Made by a program: the position numbers and the translations under genes
Assembly: GCA_964545475.1 (NCBI GenBank)
Contig: CAZJGG010000044.1
Coordinates: 1-27,513 of the forward strand
From: CAZJGG01 sp964545475
Lineage (GTDB): Bacteria; Bacillota; Clostridia; Lachnospirales; JAISER01
Direction: 5' to 3'
DNA length: 27,513 nt
Part shown: one piece after another, positions 13,308 to 22,145 of the stretch
How positions within the stretch are numbered: position 1 is the stretch's first letter
Layout of the letters: the number at the start of each line of letters is the position of its first letter
The notes under the pieces: generated by a model
Database searches by the model: none
What the model was told of the DNA's origin: nothing
The model's input: only the letters and a program-made list of their open reading frames with translations

Positions 13308-14759
13308 ATGGAACTTAAAAATGAAAAATTAAGCGATGATGTTTTTTACTCTTTGCAAAAAGAAGTGCTTAACCAATGGCCTACAGGCAAAGAGGTGAAT
13401 TTTGACGAAACGGTTAGTTACCAAAGCAAAATACATAAAAACAAGCGTTTTTCCGAAAGGCTTAACATTGCTAAGGCAACCGGGGAAACACTTATCCAGC
13501 CACGTGCAGGTGTTGCCCTGCCGGACGCTCATATTAGTCTTTTGAAATTTTTAGAGGAAGAAGGACATGCGGATCTGCTTCCGACAACTATTGACAGCTA
13601 CACAAGACACAACAGATATAAAGAAGCTGAAGTAGGAATTGAAGAAAGCCGTAAATCAATGCGCTCTATGTTAAACGGCTTTCCTGCTGTTAATTACGGC
13701 GTAGAAATTTGCAGAAAAGTTACGTCTTCTGTTAAAAGCCCTGTTCAGGTGCGCCACGGCACGCCGGACGCAAGGCTTCTTACTGAGATTTCAATAGCTG
13801 GAGGATTTACATCTTATGAGGGCGGCGGAATTTCTTATAATATTCCTTACGCAAAAGAGCATAGCCTTGAAAAAACCATTTGGGACTGGCAATATTGCGA
13901 CAGACTTATAGGCAAATACGAAGAAGCTGGTATTTGCATTAACAGAGAACCTTTCGGACCGTTAACAGGAACTCTTGTTCCGGCGTGTATTTCAAACTCC
14001 GTTGCTATAATAGAAAGCTTACTTGCAGCCGCACAAGGTGTTAAGCATTTAACTGTTGGCTACGGTCAATGTGGTAACTTAATGCAGGATATTGCCGCAA
14101 TTAAAAGCTTACAAAAACAAACGGAAGAATATTTGAAGAAATTCGGATTTGACGATGTTGTCGTTACAACAGTTCTACATCAATGGATGGGAGGATTCCC
14201 ACCGGATGAACCAAGTGCTTACGGCGTAATATCTTGGGGCGCAGCTACGGCGGCTCTTGCAGGAAGTACTAAAGTAATTGTTAAAACCCCCCACGAAGCT
14301 TTAGGTATACCAACAAAAGAAGCAAACGCAGCAGGGCTTAGAGCCACAAAACAAGTTGTTTCCATGTTAAGAGATCAAAATTATTGCGACTTACAAGCGG
14401 TAAATGAAGAAAGCAAAATTTTGGAAGCGGAAGTTAAATGCATAATGGATAAAGTTGAGGAGTTTGGCAAGGGAGATATTGCTTTGGGAACTGTAAGAGC
14501 ATTCCAAGCAGGAATTATTGATGTTCCGTTTGCTCCAAGCCGTTTTAACGCCGGAAAAGTTCTCCCGGCTAGAGATAACAACGGCGCTATCCGCTTTTTG
14601 GAAATAGGTAACTTACCGTTTTCAGACGAAATAAAGAATTTCCATAGAGATAAACTTAACGAACGCGGTAAAGTTGAAAAAAGAGAAGTTTCTTTCCAAA
14701 TGGTTGTAGATGATATTTACGCAATAGGAAAAGGCTACTTAGTTGGCAGACCTAAATAA
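13308..14759 (+). CDS. glmE: Glutamate mutase (methylaspartate mutase) epsilon subunit
   Basis: The catalytic TIM-barrel subunit that binds glutamate and, with GlmS, encloses adenosylcobalamin (EC 5.4.99.1). The 483 aa match the family length. Recognisable conserved stretches include PRAGVALPDAHISLLKFLEEEG, VRHGTPDARLL with the substrate-binding Arg region, GGFTSYEGGGISYNIPY, EPFGPLTGTLVPACISN and HQWMGGFPPDEPSAYGVISWGAATAALA. GGAGGT lies at 13291-13296. The active enzyme is an epsilon2-sigma2 tetramer. Confidence 0.97.
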   Translation: MELKNEKLSDDVFYSLQKEVLNQWPTGKEVNFDETVSYQSKIHKNKRFSERLNIAKATGETLIQPRAGVALPDAHISLLKFLEEEGHADLLPTTIDSYTRHNRYKEAEVGIEESRKSMRSMLNGFPAVNYGVEICRKVTSSVKSPVQVRHGTPDARLLTEISIAGGFTSYEGGGISYNIPYAKEHSLEKTIWDWQYCDRLIGKYEEAGICINREPFGPLTGTLVPACISNSVAIIESLLAAAQGVKHLTVGYGQCGNLMQDIAAIKSLQKQTEEYLKKFGFDDVVVTTVLHQWMGGFPPDEPSAYGVISWGAATAALAGSTKVIVKTPHEALGIPTKEANAAGLRATKQVVSMLRDQNYCDLQAVNEESKILEAEVKCIMDKVEEFGKGDIALGTVRAFQAGIIDVPFAPSRFNAGKVLPARDNNGAIRFLEIGNLPFSDEIKNFHRDKLNERGKVEKREVSFQMVVDDIYAIGKGYLVGRPK

Positions 14760-14795
14760 AATACTGTATTACAAAAATACAAAGGGGCGGTTTTA

Positions 14796-16037
14796 GTGAA
14801 GATTATTGATTTAGTGTGTTCAGCAGGCAAAACTGGGTTTTTCTTTGACGACCAGAAAGCAATAAAAAGCAATGCCGTTATGGACGGGAGCGCTTATATT
14901 GGCGAGCCGGTTACTCCTGGGTTTACCCAAGTTAGACAAGCAGGCGAATCCATTTCTGTTATGCTTATTCTTGAAAATAAGCAGGTTGCTTATGGCGATT
15001 GCGCCGCAGTTCAGTATTCTGGCGCCGGCGGCAGAGACCCATTGTTTTTGGCTAATGAATTTATTAAAATAATAGAAAAAGAAGTTAAGCCTTTATTCGT
15101 AGGCAAAGAAATTACAACTTTTAAAGAAATGGCGAAAACTGTTGACACTCATACAGCAGAGGACGGCAAACAGCTTCATACTGCAATTAGATACGGTGTA
15201 ACACAAGCGCTTTTGGATGCGGTTGCAAAATCAAGTAATAAACTTATGGCGCAAGTTGTGGCTGACGAGTACGGACTTACAATTTCTGATAAGATTATTC
15301 CGATTTTCTCTCAATCCGGCGACGATAGATACGCTAACGTTGACAAAATGATACTCAAATGCTCTAACGTTTTGCCCCATGCATTAATAAATAATGTTAA
15401 AAGCAAATTAGGGGATAACGGCGAAAAACTAGAGGAATATATTAAATGGCTTGCAGAGCGTATTCAAAAACTCCGCCCAACACAAGACTATGCTCCTGTT
15501 TTACATATTGATGTTTACGGAACTTTAGGGCTTGCTTTTAACAATGATTTTGATAAAATTGTGGATTACTTATGGGAGCTTGAAAAAGCTGCTAAACCTT
15601 TCCATTTAAGAATCGAAGGCCCTGTTGACATGGGTGAAAGAGAAAAACAAATTGAGGCTCTTGCATACATTACAAAAAAACTTGACGAAAAAGGAATTAA
15701 CGTTGAAATAGTTGCAGACGAATGGTGTAATACTTATGAAGACGTTATACTTTTTACCGACAATAAAGCAGGGCATATGGCGCAAATTAAAACCCCGGAC
15801 TTAGGCGGAATTAACAACTCTATAGAAGCGGTAATTTACTGCAAGAAAAACGGCATGGGCGCATATTTAGGCGGAACATGCAACGAAACGGACGTTTCTG
15901 CAAGAGTTTGCGCAAACATTGCAATGGCGGCACAGCCTGTTCAAACCCTTGCAAAACCGGGTATGGGCGTTGACGAAGGTTTTATGATTGTTTTTAATGA
16001 GATGCAAAGAGTTTTAGCTTTAAAAGATAAACTCTAA
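14796..16037 (+). CDS. mal: Methylaspartate ammonia-lyase
   Basis: Removes ammonia from threo-3-methylaspartate to give mesaconate (EC 4.3.1.2), the second step of the methylaspartate pathway. It is an enolase-superfamily enzyme of 413 aa, the same length as the C. tetanomorphum protein. Catalytic residues fall where expected with an offset of one: Lys332 in IKTPDLGG (general base) and His195 in VLPHALIN. The Mg2+ ligands are Asp239 (HIDVYG), Glu274 (RIEGP) and Asp308 (VADEW). The start is a GTG with AAAGGGGCGG upstream. It stands directly after glmE in the operon. Confidence 0.97.
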   Translation: MKIIDLVCSAGKTGFFFDDQKAIKSNAVMDGSAYIGEPVTPGFTQVRQAGESISVMLILENKQVAYGDCAAVQYSGAGGRDPLFLANEFIKIIEKEVKPLFVGKEITTFKEMAKTVDTHTAEDGKQLHTAIRYGVTQALLDAVAKSSNKLMAQVVADEYGLTISDKIIPIFSQSGDDRYANVDKMILKCSNVLPHALINNVKSKLGDNGEKLEEYIKWLAERIQKLRPTQDYAPVLHIDVYGTLGLAFNNDFDKIVDYLWELEKAAKPFHLRIEGPVDMGEREKQIEALAYITKKLDEKGINVEIVADEWCNTYEDVILFTDNKAGHMAQIKTPDLGGINNSIEAVIYCKKNGMGAYLGGTCNETDVSARVCANIAMAAQPVQTLAKPGMGVDEGFMIVFNEMQRVLALKDKL

Positions 16038-16059
16038 AAGATTTGTTAGGAGGGGTAAT

Positions 16060-17436
16060 ATGGAGGAAATGAGAATTTTGTCGCCAACGGCGATTTTGGG
16101 CTACGGCTTTCCCGAAAGCTCTTTTGAGGCTGGCATGGCGTTAAAGCCTCATGTCATAGCTGTAGATGCAGGTTCAACAGACCCGGGGCCATACTACTTG
16201 GGTGCAGGGAAATCCTTTACGGACAGAAACGGCGTAAAACGTGACTTGGCGCTTATGATTCCGGCGGCTGTAAAAAATAATATTCCGTTAATTATTGGAA
16301 CAGCTGGAGGAAGCGGCGCAGACAGCCATTTAATGTGGAACGTTGATATTATAAAAGAAATTGCCAAAGAACAAGGGCTTACTTTTAAAATGGCGGTTAT
16401 CCATGCAGAAATAGATAAAAACGTTGTTATGAAAAAGCTTGAAAACGGAGAAATTGAACCTTTAAAACCTGCAAAACAAGTGACTAAAGAAGATATTGAA
16501 GAAACAAAAACTATTGTTGCACAAATGGGTTCTGAACCGTTTATAAAAGCACTTGAAGAGGGCGCACAAGTAATCGTTGCCGGCAGAGCCTATGACCCAG
16601 CGGTTTTTTCAAGCTTTGCCATTAAAAACGGTTATGACCCAGGGCTTTCCATTCATTTAGGCAAAATTTTGGAATGCGCCGCTATTGCGGCAACTCCCGG
16701 CAGCGGAAGCGACTGTATGATGGGTATTTTAGGGGAAGATTATTTTAAGGTTATGCCTCTTTCTCCAATAAGAAAATGTACAACTTTATCTGTTGCGGCG
16801 CATACACTTTATGAAAAAAGTAATCCGGTAAGCTTACCCGGCCCCGGCGGCGTTTTGGATTTAACAAAAGCAAGCTTTGAGCAGTTTGACGATAATACGG
16901 TTATTGTTAAGGGTAGTAAGTTTGTAAAAGGCGACGACAAGTATTTTATTAAGCTTGAGGGCGTTAAAAAAGTGGGTTACAGAACGGTTTCAATTGCTGG
17001 ATGCAAAGACCCGGTTATGATAGAAAAAATTGATACGATTATTGATGAGGTTAAAAAGAAAGTAAAATCCAACTTTGAAAACTTTGGTATTACCGACTTT
17101 TTTCTTGACTTTAAAGTTTACGGCAAAAACGGCATTCTTGGCATGTTTAACGGCATTGAAAACGAAGTTTCCAATGAGCTTGGCATTGTTATTGAGGCAG
17201 TAGCCAAAACACAGGAGCAAAGCAACACAATTTGTTCTTTTGCACGCTCTACAATGCTTCATTTTGGATATGAGGGTAGAAAATCCACAGCCGGAAACTT
17301 GGCGTTTCCGTTTTCTCCATCAGATTTTTCCGGCGGAGACGTTTATGTGTTTAGCCTTTACCATTTAATGGCTGTTTCCGACCCTTGCGAATTTTTCCCA
17401 ATGGAGATTAAAATGTGTGATAAGGGGGAATTTTAA
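16060..17436 (+). CDS. AtuA-family (DUF1446-like) protein in the methylaspartate operon
   Basis: A 458-aa protein of the acyclic terpene utilisation AtuA family. The N-terminus has ILGYGFPESSFEAGM, VDAGSTDPGPYYLGAGKSF and IIGTAGGSGADSH; later come VAGRAYDPAVFSSFAI, GSGSDCMMG and LPGPGGVLDL, all typical of the family. AtuA was named from Pseudomonas terpene catabolism, but its biochemical activity is not established. Here it follows methylaspartate ammonia-lyase with 22 nt between them (AGGAGGGG ribosome site) and overlaps the DUF4387 gene by one base. Its position implies a role with mesaconate or a later intermediate, or in enzyme assembly; that is inference. Confidence 0.85.
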   Translation: MEEMRILSPTAILGYGFPESSFEAGMALKPHVIAVDAGSTDPGPYYLGAGKSFTDRNGVKRDLALMIPAAVKNNIPLIIGTAGGSGADSHLMWNVDIIKEIAKEQGLTFKMAVIHAEIDKNVVMKKLENGEIEPLKPAKQVTKEDIEETKTIVAQMGSEPFIKALEEGAQVIVAGRAYDPAVFSSFAIKNGYDPGLSIHLGKILECAAIAATPGSGSDCMMGILGEDYFKVMPLSPIRKCTTLSVAAHTLYEKSNPVSLPGPGGVLDLTKASFEQFDDNTVIVKGSKFVKGDDKYFIKLEGVKKVGYRTVSIAGCKDPVMIEKIDTIIDEVKKKVKSNFENFGITDFFLDFKVYGKNGILGMFNGIENEVSNELGIVIEAVAKTQEQSNTICSFARSTMLHFGYEGRKSTAGNLAFPFSPSDFSGGDVYVFSLYHLMAVSDPCEFFPMEIKMCDKGEF

Positions 17437-17759
17437 TGGCTAAAGTAAAATTATTTGATATAGCGGACGTAATAAGAAGCAAAAATTCCGGCCCTTATGA
17501 GTTAACTTTTGATATAATTTTCAAAAACATAGAAATATTTAAAAAAGTTTGGCAAGCAGAAGTTTTTAACAAAAAGAGCTTTGCAAAGCTTTACAATATT
17601 TCGGAAGACGATATAATGGGGATTATTGCTTTTGAACATGCAAAAGCTATAAAAATAACAATCGTAAGGCCTATTTGTTCAGGGGATTTAGGTGAGCTTG
17701 ACGTTTACGGCGCACAACAACACGCCCCCCTTGTAAACTTTGAGTTTGAGATGGAGTAA
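17436..17759 (+). CDS. DUF4387 protein
   Basis: A 107-aa protein with the DUF4387 signature: LFDIADVIRSKNSGPYELTFDIIF at the N-terminus, the central KITIVRPICSGDLGELDVYGAQQHAPL, and an acidic end. The length is normal. Its ATG overlaps the stop codon of the AtuA gene (TAATG), so the pair is translationally coupled. DUF4387 commonly occurs next to or fused with AtuA-family proteins, which suggests a two-subunit complex. The function is unknown. It is the last gene of the operon. Confidence 0.88.
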   Translation: MAKVKLFDIADVIRSKNSGPYELTFDIIFKNIEIFKKVWQAEVFNKKSFAKLYNISEDDIMGIIAFEHAKAIKITIVRPICSGDLGELDVYGAQQHAPLVNFEFEME

Positions 17760-17771
17760 AATAATATAAAG

Positions 17772-17817
17772 GAACAGGCGGGCAAACAGTTGAAAAAGCT
17801 GTGAATCTCGCCTGTTC
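17772..17817. other. Inverted repeat after the glutamate mutase operon
   Basis: GAACAGGCG (17772-17780) and CGCCTGTTC (17809-17817) are perfect complements, with a smaller ACAG...CTGT hairpin in the loop. There is no T-run on either side, so it is not a standard terminator. It may help end or stabilise the operon transcript. Confidence 0.5.
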
Positions 17818-17887
17818 ATTATACAAAAGCGTATTGAATAAAATAAATAGATAATGAATTTTAATATGCTTATGGAGTGTGTGCATT

Positions 17888-18982
17888 TTGTTAAAAGTGG
17901 GCTTAAAAGAGATTCCGCTTCCGGGGTTTAGAAATATTAAAACATCGCTGGCAATATTGATATTGCTAATTTTATACCATACGGTTCTCCTTAGAGACAA
18001 TGTTGTTCTTGCGGCAATTGCTGCAATAATTTGTATGCAGGATTCTGTGGAAAAATCTATAACAGCCGGCATAAACAGAGTTATTGGAACTGTTATAGGT
18101 GGTATTTTTGGTGTTTTGGTTTTACAACTTAAGCCGTTAATTTTTTCAATTTATTTATATTATGTATTTTGTGCATGTTGTATAAGCCTTTTAATTTATG
18201 TTTGCTTTTTGTTTCAGAAAATAGAATCAATTTCAATTTCTTGCGTTGTTTTCTTAATAATTGCAGTTAATACCGAGCTTTATGCTCCGCTTGAATATTC
18301 TTTTATGAGGGTTATAAATACTATTATTGGTATTACTGTTGCTGTTTTAGTAAATAAGTTTGTTGCTCCTCCTCCGCCGAAAATTGAAAATAATAATTTG
18401 AATTATAAGATAATTAGGGCAGGGGAGTTTTTAGGGTTTTTTAAATCGGATTTGCAAGGAATTATATATAATGCTTCACCTGATGAAAGCTTTGATTATA
18501 TGTTTTCCGTTGTAAAAAACCGTAAATTAAAGCGATATGAGGATTATAACCAGCAAGTAATGGTTATCTCCGGGGAAATTAATGTGGTTAAAAAGAAAAA
18601 TATTAATACGAAGGTAAAGCAATATGAAAAATTTTTAATAAATAATAATTGTGGAAAGCTTTTATTAAATGAATGCCCTGAATGTTTAAATATGGTAACA
18701 AGCGACAATTATTCTGCAAATATCGACAAGATGTATATTGACGAACCGGTGTTTTTAAGCGATAATAAGCTTATTGCTTTATATGCTGTAAAAGACGTTG
18801 TTAATGTGGAATTGTGGGATTATAACAAAATCATTACCCAGGAATTATTAAACAGAGGTGATATTATTGTTTTTCCCGAACAACGTTATGATAAACAATA
18901 TTCTTTAAAAATAAGTCTCAAAGAATCTTCTGGCAGCAGCGCAGCAGCAATAAGATCTGAAATTTCCCGAATTTCTAATTAA
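17888..18982 (+). CDS. Aromatic-acid-exporter-like (FUSC superfamily) membrane protein with unusual C-terminal domain
   Basis: The N-terminal 160 residues hold six hydrophobic segments and the ArAE/FUSC-type pattern: GFRNIKTSLA, LRDNVVLAAIAAIICMQDSVEKS, AGINRVIGTVIGG, and FMRVINTIIGITVAVLVNKF followed by a Pro-rich break (APPPPK). Members of this superfamily are half-size exporters of aromatic acids or related anions. The remaining 200 residues are soluble, Asn/Lys-rich, and differ from the usual four-helix ArAE C-terminal domain. They include MYIDEPVFLSDNKLIALYAVKDVVN, and I do not recognise a fold. The start is taken as the TTG at 17888 (GGAG ten bases upstream); the GTG at 17879 lies directly against the GGAG site and is unlikely. 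Confidence 0.72.
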   Translation: MLKVGLKEIPLPGFRNIKTSLAILILLILYHTVLLRDNVVLAAIAAIICMQDSVEKSITAGINRVIGTVIGGIFGVLVLQLKPLIFSIYLYYVFCACCISLLIYVCFLFQKIESISISCVVFLIIAVNTELYAPLEYSFMRVINTIIGITVAVLVNKFVAPPPPKIENNNLNYKIIRAGEFLGFFKSDLQGIIYNASPDESFDYMFSVVKNRKLKRYEDYNQQVMVISGEINVVKKKNINTKVKQYEKFLINNNCGKLLLNECPECLNMVTSDNYSANIDKMYIDEPVFLSDNKLIALYAVKDVVNVELWDYNKIITQELLNRGDIIVFPEQRYDKQYSLKISLKESSGSSAAAIRSEISRISN

Positions 18983-18994
18983 TGGAGGGTTGGT

Positions 18995-19516
18995 ATGTTA
19001 ATAAAAGACACAAGAAAACTGGTTATGATAAGTTGCTTTATTGCGTTAAATATTATATTAACTAGATTCTTATCAATTCAAACGCCTTTTTTGAGAATTG
19101 GTTTTGCCTTTTTACCTATTTCGCTGTGCGCTATGCTTTATGGGCCGGTTGTTGGGGGAGTATCGGCGGTTATAGCGGATATTTTGGGTATGTTTTTATT
19201 TGTAGGCGGAGCTTTTCACTATGGCTTCACTATATCTGCATTTTTATCAGGTACAATTTACGGGCTTTTTCTTTATAAAAGACCTAAAACCTTCTTTAAT
19301 GTGCTTGTACCTGTTTTTTTAATTTTAACAGTTGTGGATTTAGGGTTAAATACTTTTTGGTTGAAAGATTTATACAATAAAGGGTTTCTTGTGCTTTTGC
19401 CACAAAGAGCAATTAAGGCAGCAATAATGCTCCCAATTCAGACAACCCTTATAACTGTTTTTTGGAAATATGTTCACACATTTTTGGAAACGACGGAAAG
19501 TAAGAAAATTGCTTGA
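18995..19516 (+). CDS. folT: ECF transporter S component, FolT-like (folate family)
   Basis: A 173-aa membrane protein with about five or six hydrophobic segments. It is the vitamin-binding S subunit of an energy-coupling-factor importer and works with a shared EcfA/A'/T module that is not in this window. The pattern fits the FolT group: ALNIILTRFLSIQTPFLRIGFAFLPI, then AMLYGPVVGGVSAVIADILGM, the FTISAFLSGTIYGLFLYK segment and LNTFWLKDLY. The likely substrate is folate, assigned by family resemblance only. GGAGGG lies upstream and 12 nt separate it from the exporter-like gene. Its last 68 nt overlap the convergent small Cys-rich gene. Confidence 0.8.
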   Translation: MLIKDTRKLVMISCFIALNIILTRFLSIQTPFLRIGFAFLPISLCAMLYGPVVGGVSAVIADILGMFLFVGGAFHYGFTISAFLSGTIYGLFLYKRPKTFFNVLVPVFLILTVVDLGLNTFWLKDLYNKGFLVLLPQRAIKAAIMLPIQTTLITVFWKYVHTFLETTESKKIA

Positions 19517-19718
19517 AAAAATGCTGTAATGGGTGTTTTTTTATATTAGACGCCCCGATGTCGGTAATAAGTTTAACACAGCAACCACAAATAGCTACGA
19601 GTGTTCCAGTGAAACCGCATCCGGATAAACCGCCGCTGGTTGTAAAGATTGTAACTGTTTGACCGATATACCGATTCAAAGATTCAAGTAAACAAGGATT
19701 ACAGCAATTATCAGGCAT
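19449..19718 (-). CDS. Small Cys-rich protein, 89 aa, convergent with folT
   Basis: The start is strong: ATG with AAAGGAGG nine bases upstream. Residues 1-57 look like a compact, conserved domain: MPDNCCNPCLLESLNRYIGQ, TVTIFTTSGGLSGCGFTGTL, then VAICGCCVKLITDIGA. The beta-rich, Gly-containing pattern recalls small barrel proteins that recur in clostridial genomes, often with Cys pairs at both ends; I know no function. Residues 58-89 are Lys/Phe/His-rich and are read from DNA that on the other strand is the end of folT. This tail is probably an extension created by loss of the original stop or C-terminus. Metal binding, disulfide cross-linking or a spore-layer role are all possible. Confidence 0.65.
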   Translation of the reverse strand: MPDNCCNPCLLESLNRYIGQTVTIFTTSGGLSGCGFTGTLVAICGCCVKLITDIGASNIKKHPLQHFFKQFSYFPSFPKMCEHISKKQL

Positions 19719-19786
19719 GATTTATTCCTCCTTTCCAAGGTGTTAGTACATACTATGAGGCTTGGTTTACTTTTGTGCAAGGTTGG

Positions 19787-21619
19787 ATGAGTTTTATGAC
19801 AAAATGGAAATTATTACATGAACAGGCAAATATCGACTTAATGAGCGATACGCTGAAAATATCTAAAACAATGGCGCAAGTAATGGTTAACAGAAACATA
19901 AGGACTAAAAACACAGCCCTTGCGTTTCTTAACCCCAGGCTTGCGCTTTTCCACGACATTTATTTGATGAAAGACGTTGACAGGGCAATTAAAATAATAA
20001 TAGAAACCGTGTCAAACGGCGGAAAAATTGCAATTTACGGGGACTACGATGTGGACGGCGTTATGAGCACTGTAATTCTTTATAAAACCCTTAAAAAATA
20101 TGGGGCAGACGTTTTGTATTACATACCCGACAGGGAAATTGAAGGCTACGGCTTAAATATGGAAGCAGTAAGGACTCTTAACAGCGAAGGCATTGACTTA
20201 ATTGTAACCTGTGATAACGGAATCGCTTCCATAGCTGAAATTAACGAAGCGAAATCTTTAGGAATGAAAGTAATTGTTATAGACCATCACGAGCCTGGCT
20301 TTGTTATTGACGAGAATTTAGGGAAAATAGACGTTTTGCCAAATGCAGACTCAATTGTAGACCCTAAGCAGTCCGACTGCAATTATCCTTTTAAAATGCT
20401 GTGTGCAGCAGGAATATGCTTTAAATTTGCAAAAGCTTTTCATGAATGTGCAGATATGGATTTTGACTTTGAAAACGAATTTTTTGTTCTTGCAATGTTT
20501 GCCACTTATTGCGACATTGTGGATTTACATGGGGAAAACAGAATAATTGTAAAAAATGGGTTACAAATTATTAATAATGATAAAAATATCAATAAAGGCA
20601 TAAACGCTATGTTATTTGCCAAAAGCTATTATGATAAAGAGATTAACGGTTATGCCGTTGGTTTTGTTTTAGGTCCATGTATAAACGCATCAGGCAGGCT
20701 TGACAGAGCTACAGAGGCAGTATCTCTTTTAACAAGCGAAAATTATGCCGAATGTGAAATTATAGCTAAAAAGCTTGCAGAATTAAACGAGGAACGCAAG
20801 GCTATGACACTTTTTCATTATGAAGAAGCCGTTATGCTTGTGGAAAAAACAAACTTAAAGGAACATAAAGTGCTTGTTATGGTTTTGCCTACGGCTCATG
20901 AAAGCATTGCCGGTATTGTTGCAGGCAGGCTTAAAGAGCATTTTCATAAGCCGGTTATTGTGCTTACAAAAAGCGGAGATTTTATTAAAGGTTCTGCCCG
21001 GTCTATTGAGGGGTATAATATTTTTGAGGCAATGTACTCTTGCAAGCATTTGTTTGAACGCTTTGGAGGGCACGCAATGGCGGCAGGGGTAACGCTTATT
21101 GCTGAAAACGTTCCTGTTTTACGAAAATATTTAAATGAAAACTGCAATTTAACGGAAGATGACTTTGTTGAAATATTAAAATATGACAAGGAACTGGAAA
21201 TTTCCGACGTTACATTTGAACTTGCTCAGGAGCTGACACATCTTGCACCTTTTGGGAAGGCAAACAAAGAGCCTATGTTTGTTACAAGAAATTTAATTCC
21301 AGAACAGCTTCAAGTTTATAAAGAAAAAAAAGTGCTTATATTTAGGTTTATAAATAAAAATTCTCAAAGAAAAGTAAAAGCTCTAAGTTTTGGGCATATA
21401 GACAAATTTGAAAACGAGCTTACAAAATTTTATAATAAAAGCGAAATTGAGAAAATAATGTGTGGGATTTTAAGAAATAATAATTTCACAATAGATATTA
21501 TTTACTCTATTGAAATAAACGAGTATAATGGTGACAAGTCGGTTCAAATGAAAATAAAGGATTTTGTTATTAAAAGAGGTTTAGAAACTTATAGTAAGGA
21601 GGAAAAATGTGGATCTTAA
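19787..21619 (+). CDS. recJ: Single-stranded-DNA-specific exonuclease RecJ
   Basis: A 5'-3' ssDNA exonuclease of recombination and mismatch repair, from the DHH phosphoesterase family. Motifs, numbered from the GTG at 19775: YGDYDVDGVMS (88-98), VTCDNG (144-149) and the DHH core VIDHHEP (168-174). The DHHA1 domain has CINASGRLDRA, AGIVAGRLKEHF and RFGGHAMAAGVT. The C-terminal OB-like part is FGKANKEPMFV. The 614-codon frame is normal for the family. Start choice is uncertain: GTG 19775 lacks a good site, ATG 19787 has AAGGT with short spacing, and ATG 19796 would give MTKWKLL. It overlaps apt by 11 nt. Confidence 0.95.
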   Translation: MSFMTKWKLLHEQANIDLMSDTLKISKTMAQVMVNRNIRTKNTALAFLNPRLALFHDIYLMKDVDRAIKIIIETVSNGGKIAIYGDYDVDGVMSTVILYKTLKKYGADVLYYIPDREIEGYGLNMEAVRTLNSEGIDLIVTCDNGIASIAEINEAKSLGMKVIVIDHHEPGFVIDENLGKIDVLPNADSIVDPKQSDCNYPFKMLCAAGICFKFAKAFHECADMDFDFENEFFVLAMFATYCDIVDLHGENRIIVKNGLQIINNDKNINKGINAMLFAKSYYDKEINGYAVGFVLGPCINASGRLDRATEAVSLLTSENYAECEIIAKKLAELNEERKAMTLFHYEEAVMLVEKTNLKEHKVLVMVLPTAHESIAGIVAGRLKEHFHKPVIVLTKSGDFIKGSARSIEGYNIFEAMYSCKHLFERFGGHAMAAGVTLIAENVPVLRKYLNENCNLTEDDFVEILKYDKELEISDVTFELAQELTHLAPFGKANKEPMFVTRNLIPEQLQVYKEKKVLIFRFINKNSQRKVKALSFGHIDKFENELTKFYNKSEIEKIMCGILRNNNFTIDIIYSIEINEYNGDKSVQMKIKDFVIKRGLETYSKEEKCGS

Positions 21620-22133
21620 AGATTATATCCGTACTATTAAGGATTTTCCCGAAGAGGGTATTTTGTTTAGAGATATTACGCCGCTGTTAAAAGGCCCGGA
21701 AGGGTTTTCGTTGGCAATTGACGAAATGTGTAACATTATAAAAGACATAGAGTATGACTATATTGCCAGCCCGGAATCCAGAGGTTTTATTTTTGGAATG
21801 CCTGTAGCTTATAAACTTAGAAAAGCCTTTATTCCCATAAGAAAGGCTGGTAAGCTTCCTTGTGAGACTTATAAAAAAAACTACGACCTGGAGTATGGTC
21901 ATGCCGCAATAGAAATACATAAAGACGCAATTGAAAAAGGCGGCAAAGTGGTTGTTGTTGATGATTTACTTGCTACTGGCGGAACTTCTTCGGCTATTTG
22001 TGATTTAATTGAAGAAGCCGGGGGAAAAGTTTGCGCCCATGTGTTTTTAATTGAATTAGGCGCTTTAGGAGGCAGGGAACTGCTTTTAAAGCATGACAAA
22101 AATGTTAATGTGCACTCAATTTTAAAATATTAA
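21609..22133 (+). CDS. apt: Adenine phosphoribosyltransferase
   Basis: Converts adenine and PRPP to AMP (EC 2.4.2.7) in purine salvage. It is 174 aa, the usual length for the family. The N-terminal IRTIKDFPEEGILFRDITPLL is the Apt signature, ASPESRGFIFG (53-63) is the base-binding loop region, and VVVVDDLLATGGTSSA (114-129) is the PRPP-binding motif. The GTG start has AAGGAGG five bases or so upstream and overlaps recJ. The recJ-apt order is common in Firmicutes. A PRPP-synthetase-like gene follows, which would supply its co-substrate. Confidence 0.97.
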   Translation: MDLKDYIRTIKDFPEEGILFRDITPLLKGPEGFSLAIDEMCNIIKDIEYDYIASPESRGFIFGMPVAYKLRKAFIPIRKAGKLPCETYKKNYDLEYGHAAIEIHKDAIEKGGKVVVVDDLLATGGTSSAICDLIEEAGGKVCAHVFLIELGALGGRELLLKHDKNVNVHSILKY

Positions 22134-22145
22134 AGGAGTAAGGAA

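Noticed and set aside
19505..19545. Intrinsic terminator at the end of folT (A6/T7 stem)
   Set aside because: The stem is almost entirely A:T with two G:U pairs, too weak to list as a feature.
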